From: Paracoccus versutus
GTDB taxonomy: Bacteria; Pseudomonadota; Alphaproteobacteria; Rhodobacterales; Rhodobacteraceae
Length of the DNA stretch: 64,000 nt
Assembly: GCF_000763885.1 (NCBI RefSeq)
Contig: NZ_JRKO01000001.1
Span: 89,501 to 153,500, forward strand
Direction of reading: 5' to 3'
The translations under genes and the position numbers were made by a program. Positions 25,944 to 34,184 of this stretch are shown here, piece after piece. Below the pieces are notes generated by a model that was not told where the DNA came from, searched no databases, and saw nothing but the letters and a program-made list of their open reading frames with translations. Each line of letters opens with the position of its first letter. Position 1 is the stretch's first letter.

Positions 25944-26278
25944 GTGCACAAGAGCCGGTCTCTCGAGCATAGCTACGACTGCGCAGGCATCACGCTCTAC
26001 ATCACCAGCAAGTTCGCCCTGAGTGGCTTCACTCGCGGACTTTCGCGCGGGCCCGGTCCGACTGGTGACCGTCAACGGAAACCAGCCCCGGCCCATCGAC
26101 ACAGAGCTTGCACCTCCTCGGGGGACACCAGGGTATGACGCAAAAGTCGGGCTCACAAGTGTCGGACGCTATGGAAAGACAGCAGAAATAGCCGCATCGA
26201 TCGCATTTTCTGTGCAGCCCGAAAGCTGCCTTCATCAATGGTGAATACCTCTACGTCGACGGCGGGTGGAACGCTTGA
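25944..26278 (+). pseudogene. Short-chain dehydrogenase (SDR) remnant, frameshifted and 5'-truncated
   Basis: Only the C-terminal half of an SDR can be read, spread over three frames. The active-site-like segment LYITSKFALSGFTRGLSR is in one frame; NGNQPRPIDTELAPP, then VGRYGKTAEIAASIAF are in a second; INGEYLYVDGGWNA and the stop (26276-26278) are in a third. The N-terminal Rossmann motif is absent, and FNR-like coding ends just upstream at 25906. The gene cannot make a working enzyme. Confidence 0.83.
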
Positions 26279-26436
26279 GAGGTGATCGCGCCAGCATGAC
26301 GCGACATGCCTGCTCCGCATCAAAACTATAGTCACAGCACATTGGGAATTCGTTCGTCAGGATGCAATCATAAGCATTGTGCTCGTTGATACATCCGAGC
26401 GCCCCTGATGGCCGAATAACACCAAAGGAGATGCAG
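26279..26436. other. Intergenic segment upstream of the hypothetical-gene cluster
   Basis: Together with the SDR remnant this makes a 530-base stretch without an intact gene. It presumably includes the promoter for the next genes; the only clear element is AAAGGAG before the start at 26437. Confidence 0.4.
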
Positions 26437-27009
26437 ATGAGACTAAGAGTATCTGATGTTGTTGAAGCGGTGAACCAGCTCGTGAGCCAAGGTTATGAGC
26501 GTGAATACCGCATAAGAGATGGCAGACTTTTTGATCTGGCGCTCGGCTCCGAGCTCGAGTCGAGCAACATTCAGGTCGACTCCGCGCTCCGCTTGGTGAG
26601 CGGCCGGGATGGCGAGGATGCATCCAACATCTATGCCATTTCCGACCGAGAGTCCCAAAGCAAGGGATTGCTCGTGGATGCCTTCGATATATTTGATGAG
26701 ATCGGCGACAGTGGTTTGGCCGACCGGCTGCTCGCAAAGCGTGACACGGATGTCGTTGGGGACAACGATGTCCCGAGCAGATACGGCCTTCGCAAAGTCT
26801 ACAAGCGGGAATTCGATAACGACCCCGAGCGCTACGTACTGCGCATAGGTTTCCCGGACTTTCCTGACTGCCCGTTCGGTCAATCGTACTCGGTGCTCGG
26901 CTTTGACACCGCGGAGCAGTCGTATGTGTGGCTGGTCACGAGCATTCTGCGGGATTCCCGACTGAACCGGATTCCATATCAGGGCACGGAACTCCCCGAC
27001 GACGAGTGA
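26437..27009 (+). CDS. Uncharacterised protein with a small conserved domain (often mislabelled PRPP-synthetase-like)
   Basis: A 190-residue acidic protein. The N-terminal part (VVEAVNQLVSQGYEREYRIR and later NIYAISD, GLLVDAFDIFDEIGD) resembles a roughly 100-residue family of unknown role that databases sometimes call phosphoribosylpyrophosphate synthetase without justification. The C-terminal part contains FDTAEQSYVWLVTSIL and is unrecognised. Start chosen six bases after AAAGGAG; an ATG two codons earlier is possible. No signal peptide or membrane segment. Confidence 0.7.
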   Translation: MRLRVSDVVEAVNQLVSQGYEREYRIRDGRLFDLALGSELESSNIQVDSALRLVSGRDGEDASNIYAISDRESQSKGLLVDAFDIFDEIGDSGLADRLLAKRDTDVVGDNDVPSRYGLRKVYKREFDNDPERYVLRIGFPDFPDCPFGQSYSVLGFDTAEQSYVWLVTSILRDSRLNRIPYQGTELPDDE

Positions 27010-27082
27010 GCACCGTCCGGCCATCAGGTGGCGTCCATGGCCGGTCGTCAGAACCCAGACAATCAGACCCCAAGGAAGAGCA

Positions 27083-27529
27083 ATGATGGACAAGAACCTG
27101 ATCAAAGAGACCATGCTTTCGCTTGAAGCTGCCGCCTTTCAGAGCGCCCGGGAAGAGTATCTCGACTATGTTGCAGACGCTCGGCTAGATCGCAGCGAGC
27201 CGATCGAAAACGATGAGCAAGCCCAGGCTGAAACAGCCAGCGATTTTTCCGAGGCTCTCGATGACACCCTTCACGACTATGGCGACAAGCTCGAAACGTT
27301 GAGAAAGATCGACTTCGGCCCGAAGGCGACCGTAACTGCTGGCGCTCTCGTCCGGCTATCGGGTCGCGACTTCGTCATAGCCGTGTCCACCGGCAGATTC
27401 ACAATCGACGGTCGCGAAATGATGGGGATTTCTACGATGGCCCCGATCTTCGAAGCACTTGAAGGCGCGCGAACTGGCGAAACGGTGGAGTTCAAGGGGC
27501 GGAAGCTGGTGGTCGAAGATGTTGCCTAG
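27083..27529 (+). CDS. Uncharacterised protein with GreA-like C-terminal pattern
   Basis: A 148-residue protein with an acidic helical N-terminal half and a beta-rich C-terminal half (ALVRLSGRDFVIAVSTGRFTIDG, then GARTGETVEFKGRKLVVEDVA). The arrangement, helices followed by a small beta domain, recalls GreA/GreB-like factors, but the match is weak and I do not name it. AAGGAAGAG precedes the start. It lies between two other unknown small genes. Confidence 0.65.
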   Translation: MMDKNLIKETMLSLEAAAFQSAREEYLDYVADARLDRSEPIENDEQAQAETASDFSEALDDTLHDYGDKLETLRKIDFGPKATVTAGALVRLSGRDFVIAVSTGRFTIDGREMMGISTMAPIFEALEGARTGETVEFKGRKLVVEDVA

Positions 27530-27896
27530 CGATCGGATGACCGGCGATCCAGTGGCCCTCGGAAAAGGTCCTGGCCAGCGTTACGGATGCGCGGTGCGAT
27601 CGACGTGCGAGAACGTTGATGGAAATGCTGATTTCGAAACTGCACTAGGCGCTTTGCCTTCGGGCTACAGCGAAGGTGTCTACCAGGGCAGGCGGTATGG
27701 CGTCAGTGTCCGTCGATCTGACGACGGGCGGCGCAACAGCCTGTTCGCTCGCGAATTGGCGGGAGCCGATATCGTCAGTTTCAATATGTATCGTCTGGGG
27801 TCGGGCAACACGTCGCTCAAGCCCTGTGAGATGTCCACTGAGAAGGTGATCGACTTCGTTCGGGGCTTTCGGTTGCTGGGGAGGAAATCTTCATGA
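27519..27896 (+). CDS. Uncharacterised small protein coupled to the AcuI-like reductase
   Basis: About 125 residues, start assigned to the ATG at 27519 that overlaps the previous gene; the ATG at 27537 is an alternative. Blocks include PSGYSEGVYQGRRYGVSVRRSDDGRR and SFNMYRLGSGN, followed by PCEMSTEKVIDFVRGF. No known domain is recognised. The TGA overlaps the ATG of the next gene (ATGA), so its product is made together with the reductase. Confidence 0.68.
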   Translation: MLPSDRMTGDPVALGKGPGQRYGCAVRSTCENVDGNADFETALGALPSGYSEGVYQGRRYGVSVRRSDDGRRNSLFARELAGADIVSFNMYRLGSGNTSLKPCEMSTEKVIDFVRGFRLLGRKSS

Positions 27897-28879
27897 GTAG
27901 TTTCAAGGCGCTGGTTATAGAAAAGACCGACGACGGCCAGACTGTCGCCCTCAAGGATTTCAAGGTCGCCGATCTGATGGATGGTGACGTCGCAATCAGG
28001 GTGACCCACTCCACGCTCAACTACAAGGACGGGTTGGCCTTGACCGGCAAGAGCCCGGTGGTGCGCCGGTTTCCCATGATTCCGGGAGTTGACTGCGCGG
28101 GTATCGTGGAGGCTTCCGACAACCCTGACTTTCAGGCGGGTGATCGTGTTATCCTCAACGGCTGGGGGACCGGCGAGACGCACTTGGGGTCCTATGCCGA
28201 GAAAGCAAGGGTCCGGGGCGACTGGCTTATTCCGCTGCCGAAGGGGCTTACGCCATCTCAGGCCATGGCAGTTGGTACGGCGGGCTTCACCGCAATGCTG
28301 TCGGTACTCGCGCTCGAAAGGCACGGTTGCAGCCCCGGTGACGGCCCAGCGATCGTGACAGGCGCAGCTGGGGGCGTCGGCTCGATGGCCATCGCCTTTC
28401 TTGCCAAGGCCGGTTGGCGCGTTGTTGCCTCGACGGGACGTGTCAGCGAAACGGACTATCTCAGTGAACTCGGAGCTACCGAGATTATCGAGCGTTCCGA
28501 GCTTTCCGGTCCGGGCCGGCCGCTGGCAAAAGAGCGTTGGGCGGTCGGAGTCGACTCCGTCGGCTCCAGCACCTTGGCCAATCTTCTTTCGAGCATTCAA
28601 TACGGCGGAGCGGTCGCTGCTTGCGGCCTTGCCGGGGGCATGGATCTGCCAACCTCTGTCGCTCCTTTCATACTGCGAAGTGTGGCGCTGCTCGGCATCG
28701 ACTCGGTGAGAGCAAGAAAGTCTTTGCGACTGGAAGCTTGGGATCGGATCGCCCGTGACCTCGACCGTGACAAGCTCGCCGCCATGACCAGTTCCATTCC
28801 GCTTGCCGACGTGCAGTCGGCCGCAACCGATATACTGGAAGGCAAGATACGTGGGCGAGTGGTCGTCGACATAGGATGA
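27893..28879 (+). CDS. acuI: AcuI/YhdH-like NADPH-dependent acrylyl-CoA reductase (MDR family)
   Basis: A 328-residue zinc-free medium-chain dehydrogenase. Features are STLNYKDGLA, the PGVDCAGIVE block, and the nucleotide-binding GAAGGVGSMAIAFLAKAGWRV. Length and blocks match YhdH/AcuI, which detoxify the electrophile acrylyl-CoA; other quinone-oxidoreductase substrates cannot be excluded. Coupled to the small unknown gene upstream. Confidence 0.88.
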   Translation: MSSFKALVIEKTDDGQTVALKDFKVADLMDGDVAIRVTHSTLNYKDGLALTGKSPVVRRFPMIPGVDCAGIVEASDNPDFQAGDRVILNGWGTGETHLGSYAEKARVRGDWLIPLPKGLTPSQAMAVGTAGFTAMLSVLALERHGCSPGDGPAIVTGAAGGVGSMAIAFLAKAGWRVVASTGRVSETDYLSELGATEIIERSELSGPGRPLAKERWAVGVDSVGSSTLANLLSSIQYGGAVAACGLAGGMDLPTSVAPFILRSVALLGIDSVRARKSLRLEAWDRIARDLDRDKLAAMTSSIPLADVQSAATDILEGKIRGRVVVDIG

Positions 28880-28956
28880 ACGGCGTCTGCCGAGCAACTT
28901 GTCCAATGATATCAGCGTAGCGACACGCGCCGCGACGCCCAAACAACGGTTATGAA

Positions 28957-29916
28957 ATGACGAGCATTTTCCCTGAACTATCGTTCTCCAGCATGTCCGC
29001 AACGGACTGGCTGGGCGCATTGTTGATTGCGGCGCTCGCGTTCATCCTCGGATTCGCGCTTAACCGCGGTTCGATATGCACCGTGATCGCTACGGCCGAC
29101 TGGGTGTTGCGTAAGCGGCCTGCCAGATCGATTGCCTTGCTGGAAAGTGCCCTCTGGGCGGGGGTTGTCTACGCCGTTCTTGGCGTCGCACCGTTCATGC
29201 CCGCAGGTTGGCTACCGATAGAATATCTGCTTGCGGGTGCAATCCTTTTCGCGCTTGGCAGCTACGTAAATGGCGCCTGCGTTTTCGGATCCATTGGCCA
29301 TATCGGCAACGGTGATATCCAGGTCAGCCTGGTCTTCGTGGGCATCTTCCTTGTCACCTTCGTCGAACCGATCGCAAAACTTCTTCCTGAGCACCCTCCG
29401 CTGAGCTTGCCGTTACTCGGGGGCGCCATGCTGTTCGTTGGGCTGATCATTGTGGTCGTTGGAATCCGATTCTTTCTCGCCCGTCGCGACCGTGCCAACT
29501 TCCGCGTTCTCACCGTTTCCATGGGCCTGATTGGCGTAAGCTTTGCAACGCTCGCGAGCGTAGCGCCGCTTTTCTCGATAACGGCCTCCATCGAGGCTGT
29601 GGTGAGCGTGCCTGTTGCCGGTGCGGTCGCTGTGATGGGAATGTCTTTGGGGAGCATCACCTCTTCCCTTCTTCGCAACGGGGCGTTCCGCTTCAAGCTT
29701 CCGACTTGGGGCGGCATGCTACGTCATCTGACGGGCGGAATTCTCATGGGCCTGGGCGCGGTGCTCATTCCAGGCGGCAATGACACCCTGTTGCTGACGG
29801 GGTTCCCAGGAGCGGCTTGGCAGGCATTGCTCGCATATGTGGTCATCGTCGGCGTATTGGCAGCGCTTATCGCAGGCTTTGGCTCGAAAGCCATGGCGTG
29901 GGGCGATCGAGGATAG
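28957..29916 (+). CDS. YeeE/YedE-family sulfur (thiosulfate-like) transporter
   Basis: A 319-residue inner-membrane protein with about nine hydrophobic segments. The family cysteine motifs are present: NRGSICTV and NGACVFGSIGHI, where cysteines relay thiosulfate in characterised TsuA proteins. It lies near methionine-sulfoxide and molybdenum enzymes, consistent with a sulfur theme. No separate YedF/TusA partner gene is visible beside it. Confidence 0.85.
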   Translation: MTSIFPELSFSSMSATDWLGALLIAALAFILGFALNRGSICTVIATADWVLRKRPARSIALLESALWAGVVYAVLGVAPFMPAGWLPIEYLLAGAILFALGSYVNGACVFGSIGHIGNGDIQVSLVFVGIFLVTFVEPIAKLLPEHPPLSLPLLGGAMLFVGLIIVVVGIRFFLARRDRANFRVLTVSMGLIGVSFATLASVAPLFSITASIEAVVSVPVAGAVAVMGMSLGSITSSLLRNGAFRFKLPTWGGMLRHLTGGILMGLGAVLIPGGNDTLLLTGFPGAAWQALLAYVVIVGVLAALIAGFGSKAMAWGDRG

Positions 29917-29933
29917 TTTGAAAGGACCGAATA

Positions 29934-30593
29934 ATGGAAGATATCGACGACATTTGGAAATCCGTAACATCGGCATCTGTGTGCGATGCACTTGGGAGAA
30001 TCTGCAACCATCGCGCCCACGTGCTCGATCTCGTCTCCCCGACGCCTGGAAAGGTGCTCTTCGGGCCGGCCGTCACCCTGCGTATGCTGCCATTGCGCGA
30101 TGATCTATTCGACGAGAATGTGAACAGCTTCTCCCGTCTGTTTTACGAGGCCGTCGGCGCAACGCCTAAAGGCAAGGTTCTCGTGTTGGACAGCAGCGGC
30201 CATTCGGACGTTTCGGTTGGCGGCGGGACGAAACTTTCGCGGCTGCACAATCTAGAACTCGCCGGCATGATCACCGACGGTCGACTCCGCGACTTCGAGG
30301 AACTCGCAACTTACGAACCAGTCTTCTATTGCCGGGGAACCACGCTCAGGGCCGGAACGGGGGACTTAATGCCCGTCGCAGCGAACGAACCCGTCAATCT
30401 CGCGGGCGCAACGGTTGTCCCCGGCGACTACATATTCGCTGACGGTGCCGGTACGGTCATCCTTCCGGCCGGGCTTGCGCATCAAGCGCTCAAAGCGGCG
30501 CAGGAGGTTCAGGCGCAGGACAGCTACTATCTTGACGTCATCCGCCGCGAAGTCCCAGCGAGCGACCGCGGATCGGCAAGCGACAACGCATGA
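29934..30593 (+). CDS. RraA-family protein
   Basis: A 219-residue protein of the RraA/HMG-aldolase fold: SVCDALGR near the N-terminus, GKVLVLDSSGHSDVSVGGG, GMITDGRLRDFEEL (family G-x-x-x-D-G-x-x-R-D core) and the C-terminal PGDYIFADGAGTVILP. Members are either regulators of RNase E or metal-dependent aldolases; the DGRLRD motif suits the aldolase type. It follows the YeeE-like gene by 17 bases and is likely co-transcribed. Confidence 0.85.
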   Translation: MEDIDDIWKSVTSASVCDALGRICNHRAHVLDLVSPTPGKVLFGPAVTLRMLPLRDDLFDENVNSFSRLFYEAVGATPKGKVLVLDSSGHSDVSVGGGTKLSRLHNLELAGMITDGRLRDFEELATYEPVFYCRGTTLRAGTGDLMPVAANEPVNLAGATVVPGDYIFADGAGTVILPAGLAHQALKAAQEVQAQDSYYLDVIRREVPASDRGSASDNA

Positions 30594-30621
30594 CGGGTGG
30601 GCGTAGGGGGAGCTAGCCTGA

Positions 30622-31209
30622 CTACGCCAGAAGTCCCGAAGCCATAAATTGAAACGCCTCAACGGCTCTGGGAAGAGCCGCTCGCGGTTCTTCGCTCGCA
30701 GCCACCCATAAGGCGGCCGTCAACGCTGCGCCGGAAAGCAGTCTAGATGCTGCATCAACATCGACCGGCTTGATAGTCCCATCCGAGACCAACCCGGCGA
30801 CGGTCTGCCTCGTCATTTGGAGACACGCATTCTGGCTCGGCCATTTTGATGGGTCGCCCAGAAAAGCCGGGCCATCCAGTAAAACGATCCGCTGGACTTC
30901 GGGTTCAAGTGCCATTTCGATATAGGCAGCACCTTCGGCCAACAATTGCTCCCAGCCGCTTTTCTTCCTTAACGCCGCCTTTCGCGCACGCGTTGCCATC
31001 TCTCCATCGACCTCAGCAACCACGGCGGCCAACAAGCCCTTCTTGTCGCCAAAATTATGGTAGAGAGCGCCTCGCGTCAGCCCTGCATCGGCGGCCAGGT
31101 CGTCCATCGACGCTGCGGCAAATCCTTTCTCTGCGAACGCTTTGCGTGCTGCCGCGATTAGCTTGGCACGATTCTCTTCCATCGTTTCGACGCGGCTTCT
31201 GGGGGGCAT
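30622..31209 (-). CDS. TetR-family repressor
   Basis: A 195-residue repressor with the TetR helix-turn-helix (AAARKAFAEKGFAAASMDDLAADAGLTRGALYHNF, read in two blocks). The start ATG at 31209 has GAGG upstream; the longer frame runs back over the operators and is not coding. It is divergent from the RidA gene and convergent with the RraA gene. Three copies of an operator-like palindrome lie directly upstream. Confidence 0.92.
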   Translation of the reverse strand: MPPRSRVETMEENRAKLIAAARKAFAEKGFAAASMDDLAADAGLTRGALYHNFGDKKGLLAAVVAEVDGEMATRARKAALRKKSGWEQLLAEGAAYIEMALEPEVQRIVLLDGPAFLGDPSKWPSQNACLQMTRQTVAGLVSDGTIKPVDVDAASRLLSGAALTAALWVAASEEPRAALPRAVEAFQFMASGLLA

Positions 31210-31226
31210 TTCCAACCTCTTTTCAT

Positions 31227-31290
31227 GTACGAGCCGTATGCAGATTGACATACGGGCCGTATATGAACTAATTCCACATACGGCTCGTAT
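31227..31290. promoter_or_regulatory. Three TetR-operator-like palindromes in the tetR-ridA promoter region
   Basis: Site 1 is GTACGAGCCGTAT (31227-31239), site 2 ATACGGGCCGTAT (31250-31262), site 3 ATACGGCTCGTAT (31278-31290), whose reverse complement is ATACGAGCCGTAT. TTGACA at 31245-31250 could be the -35 of ridA with site 2 in its spacer; TTGATA read leftwards from 31294 could be the -35 of tetR with site 3 in its spacer. Confidence 0.75.
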
Positions 31291-31368
31291 ATCAAACGTG
31301 CCAATTGCTGTGAAGTCCCGCGGCCCGATCGGCCTTATGCGGGAGAAGAGACCTGAAAGGACCATGTC

Positions 31369-31767
31369 ATGCCCCAGCCTCAAGCTGTTTTTCCTGCTGA
31401 CCGCCACTCACTCTATGAAGCTCATGGATATTCGGCTGCGATCCGTTCTGGCGATCTGCTGTTCGTGTCTGGCCAAGTCGGTAGCCGAACTGATGGCTCA
31501 CCAGAGCAGGACTATGCCGAGCAGGTTCGCCTCGCCTTCGCCAACCTGCGCGCCACTCTCGCCGCCGGGGGCTGCACGTTCGACGACATCGTCGACGTGA
31601 CGACCTTCCACACCGATCCCGAGGGGCAATTCGAAACGTTTATGACCGTGAAGAACGAAGCCTTCCCGCAAGCTCCGTATCCGAACTGGACGGCCATCGG
31701 CGTCAACTGGCTCGCTGGCTTCGACTTCGAGATCAAAGTTATTGCTCGCATTCCTACCGGAGCCTGA
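31369..31767 (+). CDS. RidA-family enamine/imine deaminase-like protein
   Basis: A 132-residue YjgF/YER057c/UK114-fold protein: GDLLFVSGQVGSR, then FANLRATLAAGG, DDIVDVTTFH and the C-terminal VIARIPTG with the substrate-binding arginine. RidA proteins remove reactive imines and some act as chaperones after chlorination. It is the first gene of the divergent pair with tetR and is probably repressed by it. Confidence 0.9.
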   Translation: MPQPQAVFPADRHSLYEAHGYSAAIRSGDLLFVSGQVGSRTDGSPEQDYAEQVRLAFANLRATLAAGGCTFDDIVDVTTFHTDPEGQFETFMTVKNEAFPQAPYPNWTAIGVNWLAGFDFEIKVIARIPTGA

Positions 31768-32054
31768 CGCAGGTTGGGCCGCTACCGCGACAAAGCGTAC
31801 TCGGGCGGGCCGTGGCCAGCCTAAGTTGCGCAGCGGTCGGCAGATAGGTCGGCCGCTTCGGCCGGTATAACAGGAGGTCGGCGATCCGCGTGTGGAGTTA
31901 CGCAACCCGATTTGCCGGATCGCCACCACAAACCCCTCATGCACTACAAGAGGTGCTGGCCGAGCGACACATTTCTATGTTTTGGGATATTGACATATCC
32001 CGATATCCGGTTATTGTGATGAGGAGATCAACGACAGCGAACGGAATCCAGACC
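31768..32054. promoter_or_regulatory. Intergenic region with palindromic promoter of the LLM oxidoreductase
   Basis: GGGATAT and ATATCCC (31984-31990 and 31995-32001) form a perfect seven-base dyad around TGAC. TTGACA (31990-31995) overlaps it as a -35 box and TATTGT (32012-32017) is a -10 box at 16 bp spacing. The expected start near 32024 favours translation from the ATG at 32055. The rest of the segment shows nothing. Confidence 0.55.
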
Positions 32055-33026
32055 ATGTATCAACCCAGTCCAATCTCCTACGATCAGCACCGCGGATTCC
32101 GGCACACGTTCACGCATGGAAAGCTAAGCGTAGGCTTGTTTTTCCCTATCGAAGCGTTTGACGGCGATATGCCAACCATGCGCAACCAGGTTGAGCTGGC
32201 AAAGCGCTCTGAGGAGCTGGGATTTTCAACGCTCTGGTTTCGCGATGTGCCCTTGCGCGACCCGAGTTTCGGCGATGTAGGGCAGGTTTTCGATCCGTGG
32301 GTCTATCTCGGCTTCATCGCCGCGCAGACCTCGAAAATTGCGCTCGGTACGGCATCAATTGCGATCCCACTGCGCCATCCTCTACATACCGCGAAGGCCG
32401 CAGCTAGCGTGGACCAGCTCAGCGAGGGTCGGCTGCTCCTTGGCGTCGCGTCGGGCGATCGACCCGTCGAATTTCCCGCGTTCGGTTTGGATCCTGATAA
32501 ACGGGGAGAAATCTTTCGCGAGAACTTGGATATCATTCGGGGCGCGCAGCGTACCAGCTTCGAGCCCTTGCAATGGGGTCGCGGACTTCTCGCAAACGCT
32601 GACCTGATCCCGAAACCGACGACGAATGAGATCCCGTTCTTCGTAACCGGCAACAGTCGTCAATCCCTTGAGTGGATCGCGCGGGAGAGCAGCGGTTGGA
32701 TAACATATCCACGCCCGCCTCAGGCGCAGCAGCAAGTCGTGGAGAACTGGCGCCAGACAGTCTCGACGCAAGTGGGCGATGTCTACAAGCCGTTCCTCCA
32801 GTCCCTTTACATCGATCTCGACACGCATCCCGCGACGCCGCCGACTCCGATCCATTTGGGGTTCAGGCTTGGGAGAGACTATCTCCTGAAGCTGCTGGAA
32901 GCCCTCGAGGGGATCGGTGTGGATCACGTCATCCTCAATCTCAAATACGGTCGTCGACCAGCTCCCGAAGTCGTCGAAGAGCTTGGTTTGCACATCGTGC
33001 CCCGGTTTGGCGCCCAAGCTGCCTGA
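32055..33026 (+). CDS. LLM-class (luciferase-like) flavin-dependent oxidoreductase
   Basis: A 323-residue TIM-barrel flavoprotein of the luciferase-type family: LSVGLFFPIEAFDGDMPTM, AKRSEELGFSTLWFRDVP, ASIAIPLRHPLHTAKAAAS, and the GRLLLGVASGDRP block that contacts FMN. It resembles the BA3436-type subgroup. Upstream in-frame ATG codons lie at or before the predicted transcription start, so the ATG at 32055 is chosen. Substrate unknown; neighbours suggest stress detoxification. Confidence 0.87.
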   Translation: MYQPSPISYDQHRGFRHTFTHGKLSVGLFFPIEAFDGDMPTMRNQVELAKRSEELGFSTLWFRDVPLRDPSFGDVGQVFDPWVYLGFIAAQTSKIALGTASIAIPLRHPLHTAKAAASVDQLSEGRLLLGVASGDRPVEFPAFGLDPDKRGEIFRENLDIIRGAQRTSFEPLQWGRGLLANADLIPKPTTNEIPFFVTGNSRQSLEWIARESSGWITYPRPPQAQQQVVENWRQTVSTQVGDVYKPFLQSLYIDLDTHPATPPTPIHLGFRLGRDYLLKLLEALEGIGVDHVILNLKYGRRPAPEVVEELGLHIVPRFGAQAA

Positions 33027-33115
33027 GCCGGTAGATGTCATGGGGCGCGAAGTCCCGGAAACAGCAATTCAAAGCAATTCTCCAGGGTGGAGATCGTCAA
33101 AGAAGGAGATACGTC

Positions 33116-33757
33116 ATGACCAAGGTCTTGGTATTGGGCGCTGCCGGCAAGATAGCGCGCCATGCAGTGAGTCAATTTGTCGATGAGGAAGGTCTCGACC
33201 TGACCCTTTATCTGCGAAGGTCCGAGCGCCTGCGAAATCTGGCAGGAGATCGCGTCGAGATTGTTGAGGGTGACGTGACCGACACCGACCACCTGCGACA
33301 GGTCTTAGAAGGCAAGGACATCGTCTATGCCAATCTGGGAGGGGACGACATCGAAGACCAGGCAAGGTCAGTCGTCGCGGCACTGGAAGCGGCGGGTGTC
33401 CGTCGCCTGATCTGGATATCGACCCTAGGCATTTACGACGAGGTCCCAGGGGAGTTCGGTAAGTGGAATCACCAGATGCTCGACGGGGGATACCTAGAAC
33501 CCTACAGCGCGGCTGCTCAGGTTATCGAGGCTTCAAAGCTGGACTATACCATCGTGCGGCCGGCGTGGCTCACCGACGTTGACGAGGTGGAGTATGAGCT
33601 TACCCAGAAGGGCGAACCCTTTAAGGGCACGGAAGTGTCCCGCAAGAGTATCGCCGACCTGGTGGTGAAACTGTCGCTGGACCCGACGCGCTATGTGCGC
33701 GGGTCAGTCGGTGTCAACAAGCCCGGCACCGAAGGCGACAAGCCCTCGTGGTACTAG
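33116..33757 (+). CDS. NAD(P)-binding NmrA-like atypical SDR protein
   Basis: A 213-residue Rossmann-fold protein starting TKVLVLGAAGKIARHAV (nucleotide-binding G-x-x-G), with DVTDTDHL, RRLIWISTLGIYDE and YTIVRPAWLTD. Such proteins act as NAD(P)H-dependent reductases of small ligands or as redox sensors. GGAG lies eight bases before the ATG. It follows the LLM gene by 89 bases and precedes a small ArsR-type regulator. Confidence 0.86.
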   Translation: MTKVLVLGAAGKIARHAVSQFVDEEGLDLTLYLRRSERLRNLAGDRVEIVEGDVTDTDHLRQVLEGKDIVYANLGGDDIEDQARSVVAALEAAGVRRLIWISTLGIYDEVPGEFGKWNHQMLDGGYLEPYSAAAQVIEASKLDYTIVRPAWLTDVDEVEYELTQKGEPFKGTEVSRKSIADLVVKLSLDPTRYVRGSVGVNKPGTEGDKPSWY

Positions 33758-33822
33758 CCCCTTCACGGTCAGCCAGCGGGAACCGGTTTGGATTCCTGCT
33801 GGTCGTGAAGATTGGCGGTCCG

Positions 33823-33851
33823 TTGCATACGATACCGAGGTATCGTAATAT
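33823..33851 (+). promoter_or_regulatory. Promoter with operator filling the spacer (ArsR-type regulator gene)
   Basis: TTGCAT (33823-33828) as -35, exactly 17 bp, then TAATAT (33846-33851) as -10. The spacer is occupied by the perfect dyad ACGATACC-GA-GGTATCGT (33829-33846). A repressor bound here would directly exclude RNA polymerase, indicating autoregulation by the next gene. Confidence 0.75.
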
Positions 33852-33878
33852 CGTGAAAAATCTCTACGGCGGAAGATC

Positions 33879-34184
33879 ATGGCTATCGATGTCAGTGAAG
33901 CCCTCAAGGCACTCGACAATCCAGCTCGCTTGGCAATCCTGGCCAAGCTCAAGGAGCCACGAAAGAACTACCCCGAACAGGATGTCGATCCCGACGAAGT
34001 TGGGGTATGCGTGAGCATCATCCAGGAGCGCGCTGGCTTATCCCAATCGACCATTTCGCAATATCTGACAGCTTTGCAACGCGCAAAGCTCGTTACATCC
34101 CGGCGGGTCGGCCCTTGGACGTACTATAAACGTAACGAAGAGAACATCGCTGCGTTCTTGAGGGAACTGCATGACCTGATATGA
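33879..34184 (+). CDS. ArsR-family winged-helix regulator (small, non-arsenic type)
   Basis: A 101-residue regulator: LDNPARLAILAKLKEP, an insertion rich in acidic residues, VCVSIIQERAGLSQSTISQYLTALQRAKLV and the wing RRVGPWTYYKRNEE. It has only one cysteine, so a metal thiolate site is unlikely; regulators of this type often sense redox or small molecules. It is transcribed from its own operator-containing promoter and may control the LLM and NmrA-like genes upstream. Confidence 0.9.
   Translation: MAIDVSEALKALDNPARLAILAKLKEPRKNYPEQDVDPDEVGVCVSIIQERAGLSQSTISQYLTALQRAKLVTSRRVGPWTYYKRNEENIAAFLRELHDLI

Noticed and set aside
27680-29020. 446-codon minus-strand frame opposite the AcuI-like gene
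   Set aside because: No family resemblance; the plus strand has clear MDR motifs and coupled starts.
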